64,000 bases of DNA from Anthostomella pinea (GCA_963556695.1 CAUWAG010000007.1:4526001-4590000), one strand, 5' to 3'; numbered from the stretch's first letter, positions 45,232 to 58,214 are shown. Made by a program: numbers and translations. The notes: generated by a model not told the origin, from the sequence alone.

Positions 45232-48200
45232 GTCGTCGAAGCTGCCCGCTCTTCGCTATGGCGGAAGTGTGCAGATGGCAAAGTGGTCGTGAAGGGAGTT
45301 CCCTTCCGTTCTTGATGTCGTTCGTTTCGCTCCGCTTGGTGAAAGTGGCGGTATGATAAGTCAACGGGCGACCGACCAGCCGACCAACCTCCAGTTAATG
45401 CGGCCTGCCAACCAAAACCGGTACCGTGGCGGTATCTAGATGGGTGGCTCGATACTAGTCCACCTGCTGTATCCAGAACGCGGCGGTGAACATCAAAGAA
45501 CTGGGTCAGGAGCTCAAGCCTTTATCACTGGAACTTGGGCTGGCAATGGCTGACAATGGGGTGAACGACTGATCGCCGATGACTGATCACTGACAACAAG
45601 GTAACTTGTGACAGCTTGACCCGACAAGCTGAGAGAGAGCCGGAGGATGATGGAGCAGACGCGCAAGCGGTGGCAGAGCGGGTTCCCCTTCGCGAGACAG
45701 AGTGATAGTGATGTGTGTGCATTCCTAATATATACCTACTTAGTATGTAAAGCAGGCCGGACTGGTTGGCTGGTCCGTAATAACTGGATGGCAAGAAACA
45801 TGAAGCCCGGTCGCTTGTGGTTTCAAAGAGTCCACCCTGCCACTGCCTGCCACCCTTGAGCCGTCCATTCAGGCCATGAGTTTCCAGACTGCTGGTGATG
45901 ATTGGATGATTGAGGAAGAAAATCAGGCGCTCTTGCAGCAATCTACCAGCAGGCGACGTATTGCAACGTGGTGGCAGTCCAGTTCCAAGATGCAGCGTCA
46001 TGTGATGATACCCTTTCGATGATACCTATTGCAAGCCCTATTTCTCGCCTTGCCCAACCCAGCACACCGGATCCGACTGCATGTCACCGAATGGTGAGGC
46101 CACAGCAGGAGGCTCACAAGGAGAAGCGTGGGATAACGTCGACCAGCGTGTGTCGGATAGTATGTGCCCGGTAGGATATATAGCAGAGACGAGAGAGACG
46201 GGAGAGACGGGAGAGACGGACAGATGAAAGACCACGGGACTGGACTGGACTGGACTGAGGTGACGTGATGTGCTGTGTCTGGGGATAGTACTGCCCAGCT
46301 TCGGCGCATCAAATTACTACCAGTGCATTCAGACCTGCCCGAGATGGTAGGATGGCAGGCTTCATCGATTGGGCACCGCTTGGACGAAGCAGACGGGGAG
46401 ACGGGGGAGACGGGGAAGACTGATGACTGACAGGCCCTGGATGGTGACAAGTGGCGCGTATCAAGACCTGTCAAGACCACGAGCTGAGCCCAGCGGCGGG
46501 GATGAGACCTGACCCGCCACCATCACCATACCACCACCCGCCTGGCTGCACTACAGCGGTCGGGTACTACCGGGCGCTTGCCTGCAGTTCACTTGTGCAT
46601 ACTGTAGGTTGTCAACCGACACGCTATCCGGACAAGTGGGCGACGGCGTGGACGGATCTTGGCCAAAGGCTGATTGATGAATCAACAACAAGTGGATGTT
46701 GAATCGTCAACGGGTCGATGGTGGATTAGGGATCGCGGATCAAGGTGTTTAGGGATCAGGGGTCGTGGGTTGTGGGTCGTGGGTCCACGTCGCCTATCCA
46801 TCATCACTTGCAAGTTTCCTCGCAAAGACACACCGCCGCAACAACTTTGATATGTTTTCCGCTGGTGGCAGGTGCCCACGAGTGACAATGGCATTCCATC
46901 GGATGCGTACCTATTCGAGGGACCAATGACCTTGAGGAGAGAGACTGGTCTCGAACAGGCTCGGGCCGGTGCTGGACATCTTATTATGTTGCGCGGATCA
47001 CCCCGTCGGCCCGGACCTGGCGGACACGATCCGCGGGTTCCGTTCGTGACAACTTGACCCATGGAATTGATTAGCTGTTGTTTGACCGTGCGTCTGGATG
47101 CACTCGGTGCCAGACTCATTCCTGCTGGCATGTCGCGACTACCAATGTCACCAGTCCAACCTTTGTTAGCATGGCAAGTCATCCTCTGCGACTTCTCACG
47201 CAAACTATGGGTTGATGCTCGTTCGAAAGGTGCTGTCTCGAGAGTAGGAACTCCAAGTCAATATCGCGCGCGTATGGCCCGATAGCGTCGGCCAAGCTCA
47301 GCAGGAGGAGATGGTCATAACCTGAGCAGGTTGTTGTTTCCGCTGTCCCCTACTTGATGTCACCAAATTGATACCGTGTCGTCCTCGGTATGCCCAAAAC
47401 GTGTTCGAGCATCTGTTCCCGAAGCCAGAAAGGGCCAGGAGAGGAGAGCATTTACTGGGATGATCTGTGTGTGCTACAGTCGGTGCTGTCGTCAAGTGGA
47501 AAGGGGTCGGGTTTCGTCACATAGTCGGATCCCCAGTAACTGATTGAAGACGAAAGGTGGGCAGCCTTGTGCCAGACCCTCTGCTGGAGCGGGCCAAGGA
47601 GACGAATTTAGATAGGGAGACATCGGGGTCAACTGAGAGCTTGGCTCGTCAATGCCTTCTGGTCAAGCCCATCCTGTAGCCATCTCGGGCAGCCGGAGGC
47701 ACCAACTTCTCCTGTTGGAAGCATTTGGGTAGACTAGGTCGACAGACACGACGACCACGATAACCTCAAAGACTTGGGCTAGAACCAGTGGCTGAATGTC
47801 CAAGCAGGATAAAGAAGGTGCGTCGCATTTGACACAAAAGCTTACCTGGCATTGGTATGGAGAGTCAAGCGGACGTCTTCCGACTACACATCCCCTAAAT
47901 CCAACCATGTCAACGCCCAAAGGCCATGAGACCCAACTCACGACATTAAAATCGGATATATGGTATGGCCCGTAGCCAGGGTACAGTCAGAGCGTTCATA
48001 GGGTCCACGTCCACTCCATTCTTCAGTACATCATCTTGAGGGATTCATGTTGCACCAACAAGTAGCGTCGTGCTTGATAGCTTGCAGGCTGGAAAGGCAG
48101 CTTGTAATCAAATGTCCTAAATGTATGCTTTAAGCCGCACCTCAAGGAGCAGGCCGCTAATACTTGGTAGGATTTATGCCACGAATGGTTCAATATAGCG

Positions 48201-50302
48201 TGAGTTCTTAGCTATGACATACTTTGACATTTTGTCTTTGACTCAATGACCCCGGTTGCCGCGGCTAGTACATCTATGTACGACTTTTCCACAGTCATCA
48301 TACGGGTTTACAAGTCTTCTATTATGCGAGTTAGCCGGGTTACCGGTAGGCAATGGAACTGTACGTCAAGAAGATAAGAGGTGCGATAACACAACCCCCT
48401 TGATCGTTGCTGTGATCTTACATAGGTGTACCTAAGAAAGGTGATCTTGCCGCATTACACCTAACATCAGACATACTGTTCATCAACCAACATGAAGTCC
48501 AAGGCTAGGTTCAGCTGAGGTGGCAGGGGAAAAAACGTTGTGAATGCTCCAGTATTCGATCAGGGAGTGAATCATTATTCCCAATCAGTTGAGGTACGAC
48601 ACAAGACTCGGAGATTCGGTGGCCTCAATCTTAACAGGAGCATGGCTCCTAAGACCCTCGTCATGTACTATATATGGAGTACACATTTCATAGCAAGGGG
48701 CCATGCTATATTGGAGGGTGCAATGACACTCATCGCTCGTCCTGCTAACCTGACCAGAGCGAGAGGACACAACAATCCTACAAGATAGGAAAAACGTTGA
48801 AGCACCAATGGCATGGCAAACAAACGCCCATGATAGGAGGCACGTATTAAGGCTGGTTCTAGTAGACAAGCACCATAGGCGGGTTGATGCAAGAAGTGCG
48901 CGTATCGAGGACAGAGCCAAGTAAACATTCTGATGATATCCCACCTACTTCAAGGGACCGAAATAACATTCACTGGGATACACCACGTTATTCCAATCAC
49001 TTGCTTCTGAATATTACTCTCTGGGTTTGAAAATCAATATTCCAGGAGCCTGCACATAATGTCTTGACCGTAAATTGTGCAAACTCCCCGTACCAGAGAT
49101 AGTCGCACGCAACCCATATTCCAGCACAGCAAATACATATGGACTAAGTGGTGGCGTAAGTAAAACGAAAAGAACTGTGATAATGTTATCACTTGTTTGG
49201 TATATTGTCCCTAGTAACGCCGAGTCACAATTCTAGTAACCAATGCCTATATATGCAGGACTCTCGATCGATAACTTATGCCGAAGAGCACGAAGACCAA
49301 GGGGGTCATGACATCAACCAGCATACTCCATCAATCAATGGGATGGCGAAGTCATATATGAACACGGATCTTGGCCGGCCTAAGACACCTTGAAGTATAT
49401 CAGACCGTCTACACAATGTCAAGTGAAAGAGATTCCGTTGAATATATATGGTCTAAAACGCGTAGGACAAGGATCGTTATCGCATTCCATATTGTCTCCG
49501 ATCTTCCGTACACTGGTCATGTGGTGATGATAGGGAAAGGTGACTACTGACATAGTAGGACCACCCTCCTCGGTAATATGGTGCACTCTAAAGCTTTCAA
49601 AGCTTGCCATATGGAGCTGATGCCAGCGGCATAGCATGTAGGCATGATCAAGTGTCATTCCGGGGAACTAACAGGGTGTAGCCTGCGACAGCCGCAGTGC
49701 GCGCGATACCCCTTCGATCATCGGGTACAAATAGGTGACGTTACCATCGCAGTCAAAGGATTTCGACACCTGATGCCTTATATGTGTTGGTTCATCAGAA
49801 AATAAGTCAAGAGGAAGTACGTTTCCATTGTACTTCGGCCATTGCTAGAGTTGAAGTGAGTCCCTTAGACACCACTGTGGTCTTCTTCTTGGCTCTTGGC
49901 TCTTGACGTCAGTACCTCTGGATAACATCCAGGTAGACCAGCCCGAGGCCGACTTATCAGCTTAAGCAGGTAGACTGGAGAGGCAAACCCGTGATCTGTG
50001 TCGTCTGACCTATCCATGCAAGTCGAGTCGGCGAAAGCCAGAAATGTCACGATCATGCTTATGGGTTGCGTATTGCCGATCCTGTACGTACAGAGGACAC
50101 ACCCGAATGCAGTGGTTTGTAGCCAGCCATTTCCAGTGAACCTACGCAGGTCAAGAATATCGGCCAGCTGGGGCTGTATGATGGTAACGCGCATGGCTGC
50201 CAGGCCTCAAGCCCCCAGCCATGAGCGTAGCTTGTCGTTTTGCGCGTGGGCGTTGTAAGCCTCATGTACAAGGGGCAGAGCTGTCGTCACATGACGAATA
50301 AC
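45232..50302. other. Five-kilobase gene desert
   Basis: No frame with coding character on either strand. Simple repeats: GAGACGG/GAGACGGG units at about 46180-46225 and 46388-46420, a GGACT run at about 46238-46258, and GGTCGTGGGTTGTGGGTCGTGGG at about 46757-46782. From about 47950 to 50200 the sequence looks AT-richer and has no simple repeats. I saw no tRNA, inverted termini or transposase remnant, but RIP-worn repeats could be unrecognisable by eye. Confidence 0.5.
46180..46225. repeat. GAGACGG microsatellite
   Basis: Tandem GAGACGAGAGAGACGGGAGAGACGG-type units; a second short run of the same kind is at about 46388-46420. Confidence 0.7.
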
Positions 50303-51208
50303 TCACTTTTGCCGAACCTGTTTTGGCTTTCTCTTTTTGAAGACGACGGTGGGTGCTTCAGTCTCGGTGCCGGCCTCTCTCTTAATGGGCGTGGCATCAA
50401 TACCATCCACTGCAACAGGCGGGGCGTGGGACAAAACCTTAGCCTCAGCCTCAGCCTCAACCTCAACCTCAACCTCGACGAGGTCCTCCCTCTTGACGAC
50501 CGTCGGGCGCTCTTGCTTGACGGGTGGTTGAGAGTCGTTCCCATCTTCCTCCTTCTTAACCGGTCTGATCAGGGTAGTGTTGAGCAAGGCATCCAAGTCG
50601 GCTTCGTCGGCTGGGGCTTCCCTCGTATCACGCCCCCATTTCCTGGGCTTCTTGAAGAGACCCTTGATGACGTCTTCCTCTTCCGCCTCCTCGGCGCCCT
50701 CTGGTTTCGTCCTTTTCCGTACACCGGTGGCGATGGCGTCGACCTTTTCAGGCTTGGCTTCGGGATCATCGGTTTTCGGGGTATGGTCGATGACCCTGGT
50801 GTTGGTGACGGTCCATTCGCTGGCCATGGCCATGTCGCGCCTCAGCTCGGTCGGGACGTCGATGCCCAAATCGGCGAGCTGCTCCCACTGCTTCTGGCGC
50901 TGGGCATTGGTGACGGCGGACGACGAGGCTGGAGTGGGCGCTGGGGGTGGTATGGGTCCAGAGGTGGAGGAGGCGGAGGTAGAGGTGCCGGCGACAACGC
51001 CATTGAGGCGCTCGATCTCGCGCTTGGCACGGTCTTTCTCGCGCTGCTCCTGGTCGTGGCCGCGATGGAGGTCGCGCAGGAATCGCTTCAGGCCGCTCTG
51101 GTGCTTTGCGGTGGCTTCGTGGTTGGTGCGCTCGAGCTTGGTGTCGCGGACGTAGGTGGTGCAGTGTTTGCACCAGTACTTGGGCGTCGACTTCCAGTAC
51201 TCAGACAT
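50303..51208 (-). CDS. WBP4/FBP21-like splicing protein with U1-type zinc finger
   Basis: A single exon from ATG 51208, 301 residues. The N-terminus MSEYWKSTPKYWCKHCTTYV has the U1-C/matrin-type zinc finger with C13, C16, H30 and H36. A charged helix KLERTNHEATAKHQSGLKRF follows. The remainder is acidic and low complexity, with a VEVEVEVEAEAEAEAK run from a hexanucleotide repeat (about 50440-50478) and a basic C-terminus VVFKKRKPKQ. WBP4-type proteins bind the spliceosome B complex, so this is probably nuclear. The WW domains of the animal protein are absent. The open frame extends further upstream to 51370, but only the sequence after 51208 matches the family. Confidence 0.8.
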   Translation of the reverse strand: MSEYWKSTPKYWCKHCTTYVRDTKLERTNHEATAKHQSGLKRFLRDLHRGHDQEQREKDRAKREIERLNGVVAGTSTSASSTSGPIPPPAPTPASSSAVTNAQRQKQWEQLADLGIDVPTELRRDMAMASEWTVTNTRVIDHTPKTDDPEAKPEKVDAIATGVRKRTKPEGAEEAEEEDVIKGLFKKPRKWGRDTREAPADEADLDALLNTTLIRPVKKEEDGNDSQPPVKQERPTVVKREDLVEVEVEVEAEAEAKVLSHAPPVAVDGIDATPIKREAGTETEAPTVVFKKRKPKQVRQK

Positions 51209-52183
51209 GGCGCGTGTGTGCGCCGGACGGTACCAGGTGGGAAGTTGTCGGCGAATTGGTTGCGTGCAGGTGGTTGCTACTGTGCCTGTTGTCGAGGGGA
51301 TGTTCATCAATTGAGGCACCTCTTGGGGAGAGTTTTCCAGCCTCACGTCACTGCAGGTGTGATGAATCATTACCTTAATGGAACCGGGGAGTACAGCACA
51401 GTCGCGTTCGTGGGAGGCGGAGGCGGGGCGCGGCGGTGGCTGTTAGGTGCCCTGGCAGCCCCAGTGACCCTGGAGTTCTAGGGCTTCGGGGTACCTACGG
51501 TACAGGGGCACTCTGTCACTGGGGTCGTGCGCCTCGTCCACTGGATCCCCCCTGAAGCCATACCTCCAGGTCTAGCCCCGTAGATTCTTCTGCCTGCTGT
51601 CACCCTCAATCATTCTTCAATGTTCCATCCAACCTCGACAGTCGCCCGGCCATGCCATGTATAGAACCACGGTCGATAGTTGAGGCAACTTACTGTCTGA
51701 CTACGTAAAGGCTACCAAAGACAGGCAAACACAATCGACGACCACGACCACGACCACGACCCCGCCTTCGGGGTTTACGCCCATCATCAGCTCATACCAG
51801 TAGCCCAGCGTCACAGCCTTCACTACCCACGGATTACTGTTGATCTCAAGTATACTTTTGTTCGCCATATGTACATGCAACATCGTGGGCATGTTGACAT
51901 TCTAACTAATTGCCAATGGAGTATAGCCAGCCAGCCAAGTATGGGTGTGAAAAGGGTGAAGGGAAAAGAAGCCTCCTTTTTGGTTTGTTCCGATTTCAAT
52001 GTTTTTAAGTTCAGACATTATTCATCCACTGCGGATACACATTACCCGTGACCATGGTCTCCGCCCACCCTCATGATACACTCTCATTATTATTTCATAT
52101 CCATCATCCCCTGTGTACCCCTCCTTCTCCTCATCCCCTGCCATCATCCCTACCATCATTAACCGGTTTGAGGCTGGAGTTAT
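51209..52183. other. Intergenic stretch between WBP4-like and PIR genes
   Basis: No gene. An ACGACC repeat occupies about 51736-51762. Confidence 0.5.
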
Positions 52184-53384
52184 TTACAAGCAGACAACCG
52201 CGACAAGGAGTCCGACCACCAGCGCGCCGAGGGAGCCGGCGGTGACACGCGAGGATCCGCCCTGCGCCGGTGCCGAGGTCGTCGCCGGCGCGCTCGAGCT
52301 GGGGCTAGCCACCGTCGTAGATGTTGCGGTGACCGAAGGGCTGGAGATTGCGCCGCTGCTGCTGCCGCTGGGGGCCGCCGCGCCGCTGGAGCTGGCCGCC
52401 GGTACTGAGCCTGCCGGTGCTGAGCCCGCCGGTGCCGTGCCCGCCGGTGCTGAGGTCTCAGGGGACGAGGGGGAAGCGGTCTCAGGCGATGAGGGGGCAG
52501 CGGTCGCAGTCTCGGTGGCGGTAGCCGATGGCGCAGGGGCGGTGCCCGGGGGAGTCACCTGGACCTGTCCGTCGGTGTACTCGCTGACCGGCACGTAGGT
52601 GCTGGTAGCCGACGCCGGCACCGAGATGCAGGGCGTGGTCACCGCCTGCACCTGACCGTCGCCGATCTGGCAGATGGGGATGGGCACCTCCGTTGTCACC
52701 ACCTGGGGCTGGCCGTCGGTCAGGGCCGTCACGATGGTGGTCTGGACGAGGGTAGTGCCAACGACCTGACCATCGCCGACCTGCGAGGCCGTGTCCTTGC
52801 CGCCGCAGGGCACGGCGACGATGGAGACGGGCTCACACTGCGGAGCCCAGTTGCGGTTGTACAGGTTGTAGAAGTCTCCCGACAGACACTGGTAGAAGGT
52901 CTTGGAGTCACCGAGCGCCAACAGGTTGTCCTCGCACACCGAGAAGCCACTGGTGGTGAGCGCACCAGCCTGAACAGGGGCATCGAATTGGAATTGGTTG
53001 TTGGACGCGATGTATCCAGTTCGGCCTTGAGCGTCTGTTGTTTCGCCGTCCTTCAACGATAGGACTAGAATGCCTTCCTTGCCGCAGGTATCGCGCTTCT
53101 ACAACAAGAAGTCAGCCAGCTGTCACGTTGTCTCATGCTTTGATCGAGGCTAGATGGATGGATGGGATGCGAGAGGTGTCAGGTGTCACCACAAAGGTTG
53201 TCCATACCTCAACGAGACTCCTCTTCTGTTCTGTCACCTTAGCGATCGTGATCTCGAAGTTGCCGTCGAAGCTGCCCGAGCAGCCAGCCGGGGCGTCAGC
53301 CCTGGGCGCCAGCTTGTCAGTGGCGCCTTGGGGAGCCGCGAAGGCGACAGCCACGAGGGCGGGAGCGAGCGTGAGGAACTGCAT
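52184..53384 (-). CDS. PIR-type cell wall protein with a GPI-like C-terminus
   Basis: Exons 53384-53208 and 53098-52184 give 363 residues. A signal peptide (MQFLTLAPALVAVAFA) is followed by a Lys-Arg site at about 60-61 suited to Kex2. The conserved PIR cysteine domain comes next (C-GKEGILVLSLKDGET, NNQFQFDAPVQAGAL, YQCLSGDFYNLYNR, PQCEPV). It is followed by PIR repeats: SQVGDGQV, ALTDGQPQ, CQIGDGQVQAVTTP and EYTDGQVQV. The C-terminal 120 residues are Ser/Thr/Pro/Ala-rich, then a hydrophobic end (LGALVVGLLVAVVCL) that fits GPI attachment. Yeast Pir proteins have the repeats first and the cysteine domain last and are linked through the repeat Gln to glucan without GPI. Here the order is reversed and GPI may be added. 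It should sit in the wall or plasma membrane. Confidence 0.88.
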
Positions 53385-53465
53385 CTTCGTTGTGTGTGTG
53401 TGGTAGCGATTGGGAGTGCAACAGATACTGGGAATGTTGACAGCACAGGTTGATTATTGTACAGG

Positions 53466-53488
53466 CGGTACGGTACGGTACGGTACGG
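53466..53488. repeat. GGTAC pentanucleotide repeat upstream of the PIR gene
   Basis: About four and a half tandem copies, 80-105 bases before the PIR start codon on the opposite strand; it could lie in the 5' leader. Confidence 0.8.
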
Positions 53489-55634
53489 TGTGGTATGGTA
53501 GCGAATGACTGCTGTAGTAGGCCCCGGTATCTCTCCTCACACGCTGCTTGGTTCAGTATTAACGAAGGGAGTAAGAACGATGAACTCGGAGAAAAGGGAA
53601 GAAGGGGGGAGGGCAGGCCGGCGGTGTTATATATTGCTACCTGTTTCTCAGCACACCAGGATTCCTGGGAGTGTGTGCCGTGCCTCAATCTGCCCGTACA
53701 TGCCTAGAGAGACACACACACACACAGATACACAGGTAGGTACCGTACACACACTCATTACAGACACATGACATACCTTGCGCATACATACCACTCATAG
53801 GTGCTCATTGCTCACCCATATCAAAACACCCTGGCTACCGAGTGCCTATCTCGTCTCCATGCAATCATCCTAGTTCGCCCCTCCCCCCTAGTGCTGCCTA
53901 TGCCTGCACCAACCGGGGTGGGCGAGGGCGTCGGGGACAACGCCGCGGCCGAGCATGGTGATGATCGACCTCAGACCTGGTATATGACCACAGTGCTGTG
54001 TACGCACATGTCTGCACTGCACGGTAGGTGGTCGAGTCTGGCCAACCGCGCCGCAGAGTGACCGCAGTGAGCGCAGTGGCCGCACCCGCCCTAGTCGAGT
54101 CGTGTCGAGTCAGCAAGCCTCGTGTGTGCGGTCAATTGCCCATATATTTCTGCGGAATTGCCTTTGGCTAGCGAACCAAGACAACAAAAGCCACGAGGCG
54201 GATCTTCCACGACGGGAGCTTATTTCCTCGAGGCTGGGCTCTGCACTTTGCACGACGTGGAGATGAGATGACAGAAACCATAATCATAGGCCTGGTGATC
54301 CTGCTGCAGCTCCCTATCCTTGGCAAGTAGCCCGTTGAGACACAGCAGACACAGCGTGGCGCCACCATTCATCACACCAAATAACCTGCTCTACCTAATG
54401 TGAGAGGCTGGGACGGGCTAACGGGGTTGCAATCATGTACTGTAGCAGTGTCCAGTTACGGACGCGAGGGAAGAGGCAGGTAATAACAACAAAAGGAGGA
54501 TCTACTGCAGTATCCTGGACGCAATGACAGAAGAGAGATGGCTGATCACACCGCACTCGACTCCTTACCCAATTGGAGTGTTTCCTCCACGACGCTGCAT
54601 ACGGCAAAGCCTGTTTTCGGCAGGATCCAATCTGAGAAGGGCCAAGGAAAAGCCACTTGTTGATGTGTTTGGAAATGTTTTGAAAATCTCTCTATGGCAT
54701 TCTTGCCGGCGATGGATAGTTCGGCCGCTGATCTCGCTCTTCGCCCTGCTGAAGGTGCAGATCACATCATCAACTGCCTTGTTTATGTACTGCATTACTA
54801 GTAGAGACTCTAGCTATCGGCCATAATGTCAGGGATGGGATAGATGATAGATAGTGGGAGCAAGAAACTATTGTAAATTCGTGGTAGGATGCGCACCCTG
54901 GCCCCTGAGACGAGATGCCCCCATGATTTGATCCAACTTCCAATGGAGTCTTGGACCAATGGCGAACCCTAAAAAGATGCTGCCTCCTGCCTTGTTCATC
55001 AATGTAATCAGTGCATGTATTACGATACGATGTGGTGATGGCGCTGCGTTCGGTTTCGAAATGTCCTCACTCCATGTCAGCAGCTACCTAGGTTACTTTA
55101 GGTTTCCCTTACCTCAGACCTGACCTCCGGCTGCGAGTCGTGACACGCCACTACTGCCAGAAGCCAGAAGCCTACATAAGGTGCGCCTAACAGCTGCATC
55201 TTGCATCGTCTTGCATCGTGACACCTGCCCCCAGATCTTGGGACATTCATGTGGCACATAGTACCTAAGGTATAGGTAGGAAGACGCCACAGTGACTTGG
55301 TGCATCATCCAGTTTCATCAAGATGACAAGATCGAGGTGAGCACTGACTCCTGAGCGCGTACCTTCAAGTCTTCAACCTTGACAACACCCATGATTACCT
55401 GTAGGCTGTAGGTCACGGACGTGTTCGTTGCGGGCCGATTCTGGTCAAGCGGTACCGTGTCGACAGTATGAATGTGCACCGTGGTCGGCATCACGGAAGA
55501 GGCGTCCAGATGAACGATGAACCCCACGCGCCCCGACTCGGGACTCGGGAGTTCTTTTAGTTTACCCGCAGTCCTCTTCCTCCACTGAACTTCTGAAGGT
55601 ATCGCCAGGTCCAACATACTGTCCGGCACTGTGT

Positions 55635-55650
55635 AATTGACGCGTCAATT
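55635..55650. promoter_or_regulatory. 16-base perfect palindrome with an MCB-like core
   Basis: AATTGACGCGTCAATT is its own reverse complement and contains ACGCGT, the core bound by MBF/Swi6-type factors in fungi. It lies in a gene desert, so a regulatory role is only a suggestion. Confidence 0.3.
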
Positions 55651-58214
55651 CCGCACCTGTGACCTGCGTTCATCGACCTGCACCTCTGTACTTACCGCCA
55701 GATCAACACCGACTCAACATTCAACGCGCAGCGGGATGATGGGTCGGTGGTCCGCGAGAGGTTATTACTGCAGGTGTCCAGCACTGCCAGCCCTCGCCCA
55801 AGGGCCAAACGCCCCGGGGGGCCCTGAAAGCTGACTTCTGATACTACCTACTGTAGCCGAAGCTTGCCAATCGCCATTCTCCTACCCACAAAGCTCGCCC
55901 ACGACTCCCGCCTCCAGGGCCAGGCGGTAATCGGACGTGTCCACACAGATCGGACTTGTGTGCCCGGTCGCCCCAGAGCGGGAATGACCCCGAACGAGGG
56001 CCGTTATGACTACCCTGCCGCTATAAGTCCACGTTAACCGTGGACGCGACCACTACGGTTCTCGATAGCGGGTGGTGAACACGGCAACATCAGAAGGAAA
56101 ACCTGCTGTCAGGCAGCGTTTTCAAAGAGATGACGGCAACTGGATGTCTATACTGTAGGTTATTAATGTGGCGTTGACTGGGAGAGGTATGAACACTCCG
56201 AGGCACATGTCTGTCTCTCGGCTGTCGATCATCAACGAGCCCTGGTCCTTGGACAGTAGACAGTAGACAGTGGACTCGAGTGGACTCGAGACTGGAGACT
56301 GGAGCCAAGCTTGGCAGGCTTGTGGGCGGGCGCCGGTCGGTTGATGGACGTGTGCTCACTGGGCGATGCCGTTTCAGATACGCCCAGACTGCCAGACTCT
56401 CCCGCTGGATCGAGCTTCTAAACCATCTGCATGTAACTCTACCTGTGTCTCTGAGACCCAGCCGCCCAGCCAGGAGGACGGCTGGAGTAGCGGAGAACTC
56501 GAGGGGGCGCCCAGCTGCAACCTCTGCCTCTGCCCATTGGATGGACGGACTTGAGAGTTCATGGATGATGGGAACGTCGGCAAAGGAACGCGCAATATGC
56601 AGGGGCACTTGCATAGGCACAGCTGTTCCCCGGCTACGCGAAACAACAACGACATCTCCCACCAGAGACCAAGACAGTCTCGCCTTCTTTGAAGTTCTTT
56701 CCTTTTAGCTGGTTGCGTGGCTCAGCGCCTTACTTAGGTAATAGATGGTGGTATACATCCCAATCTGTAATACTCCCCGGACGCCAAGTGTCTGAACCCA
56801 GCTCCCACCAAGATAGTGCTCACTACGACGTATGAGAGGCCATGTGAGGCAGCCTCGGGGGAAGGGGGGGTGGCTTAGAGTGTTGGTAGAACACGCTTAT
56901 TGTTAGATTAACAAAGGTAACGATGCTTGAAGATTGCCGGCGACTTTTTGTCGTCAACGCGAGTGTGATAAATCGACGAGACCAGTTCCTCAAAACCATG
57001 CGAACTATTTACCGTTGGACACGGTGCTTCGTTGCAAATCATCGGCACGAGTTTCCCAACAGCAACTTACCGTCAGCTACCGCGTATTCTTCGCTCTATC
57101 AAATCTGAGAGGCGTGGGAGGTCTCGGCCACCCCTACAATACCCTAGCCATCAGTCGCCTACAACGCCATGCGTGCAAGCTGTTCGCTCGCCCGTGTAAT
57201 GCTGAAATGTCGCTGGAAGGGTTTCGAGTCACTACTCCAAGAAATCCAGCGAGCACTTCCATCGTTACCTGAGCGCAGCGAAACCGACTGAGAAAGGAAG
57301 AAAGTGCACATCTACTTGCATTGGTCATGCCTGAAGCCTCCCGAGGCTGTGTCCACTTCGCAATGAGAGCCTCCGTCCTTGACCTCGGAGTATGGATCCT
57401 ACTCGCCTGATATAACGGTCACGTCCCGCACGCACATTGCGGCTTTGGATTGAACAGTTCGAGTTGCTTGTCTTCGATTGTTACCCGTGTCTGTCTCGCT
57501 ACGGCGGTATGATGCTATGAGTTGCTAGAAACACGGAGCCATCACCCCAGGGCCTTACAGTCATGTAATAGACACAGTCGACAAACCGGAACAGTGAAAA
57601 CAGATCCCACACTCGGGCACAGGCCGCAGCGGAGCACTTAATGTAACGTGGCGTCGGCACCTCGAGGCTATCCGTTCAGTTAAGCTCGATTGTTGTAGAG
57701 ACTCTGACTACTATTTGCTCAATCTCGTGTTCCGCATGTCACGTACATGCCATTACAAGTTGCCAAAATACCAAGACGACCGACGATGTTACGTACCTGA
57801 GGTAGAGGGTGTCAGTACTGCAGTCACCGTGGGCACTGCCAGCTACGTATTGCCGGGATAATGCGTATCTATTCGTTGATATTGATTGCGGTTTCAAGAG
57901 CGACAAAGAGCTGTTCCATTCATCCTGGTTGCAACCAGAGTGTGGCAGAGCCTAGCACTAAACATATTTGTATCCAACACGGCGGTTGCTCTGAAGCACA
58001 TTGGCAGAAAGCAGCGAAGATTGTTTAATCGTCCGGTGCAGACGCATCTATCATTGGGGGAATCATCTACGTGGAGGACTATCTGACCACGCCCTTCACC
58101 GTCATTCGTTCACTCATACATCTCATGCCGTCATTTCCGTTCCGTGATATATGTCAAGAAAGAAACGGGTATCCCTTAAAAGCCTGTCCATCCCCATTTT
58201 GTCCCAGCCTTACT

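Larger units (their letters stand above)
53385..58214. other. Second gene desert, 4.8 kb
   Basis: No supportable gene. Features seen: a GGTAC pentanucleotide run (about 53466-53488), a CA run (about 53709-53724), and a 16-base perfect palindrome at 55635-55650. A minus-strand frame at 55318-55629 (103 codons) has no recognisable domain. The long frame at 56090-56662 has the composition of random sequence. The promoter of the PIR gene should lie in the first few hundred bases. Confidence 0.5.

Noticed and set aside
55318..55629. Small gene of 103 codons on the minus strand
   Set aside because: No domain, no flanking splice or promoter signal that I could support; composition not clearly coding.
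56090..56662. 190-codon open frame on the minus strand
   Set aside because: Random-like composition and no recognisable motif; probably a chance open frame in GC-rich DNA.
45232..58214. tRNA, rRNA or CRISPR arrays in the gene deserts
   Set aside because: I looked by eye for paired A/B-box motifs with foldable arms and for spaced direct repeats and saw none; tRNAscan would be decisive.
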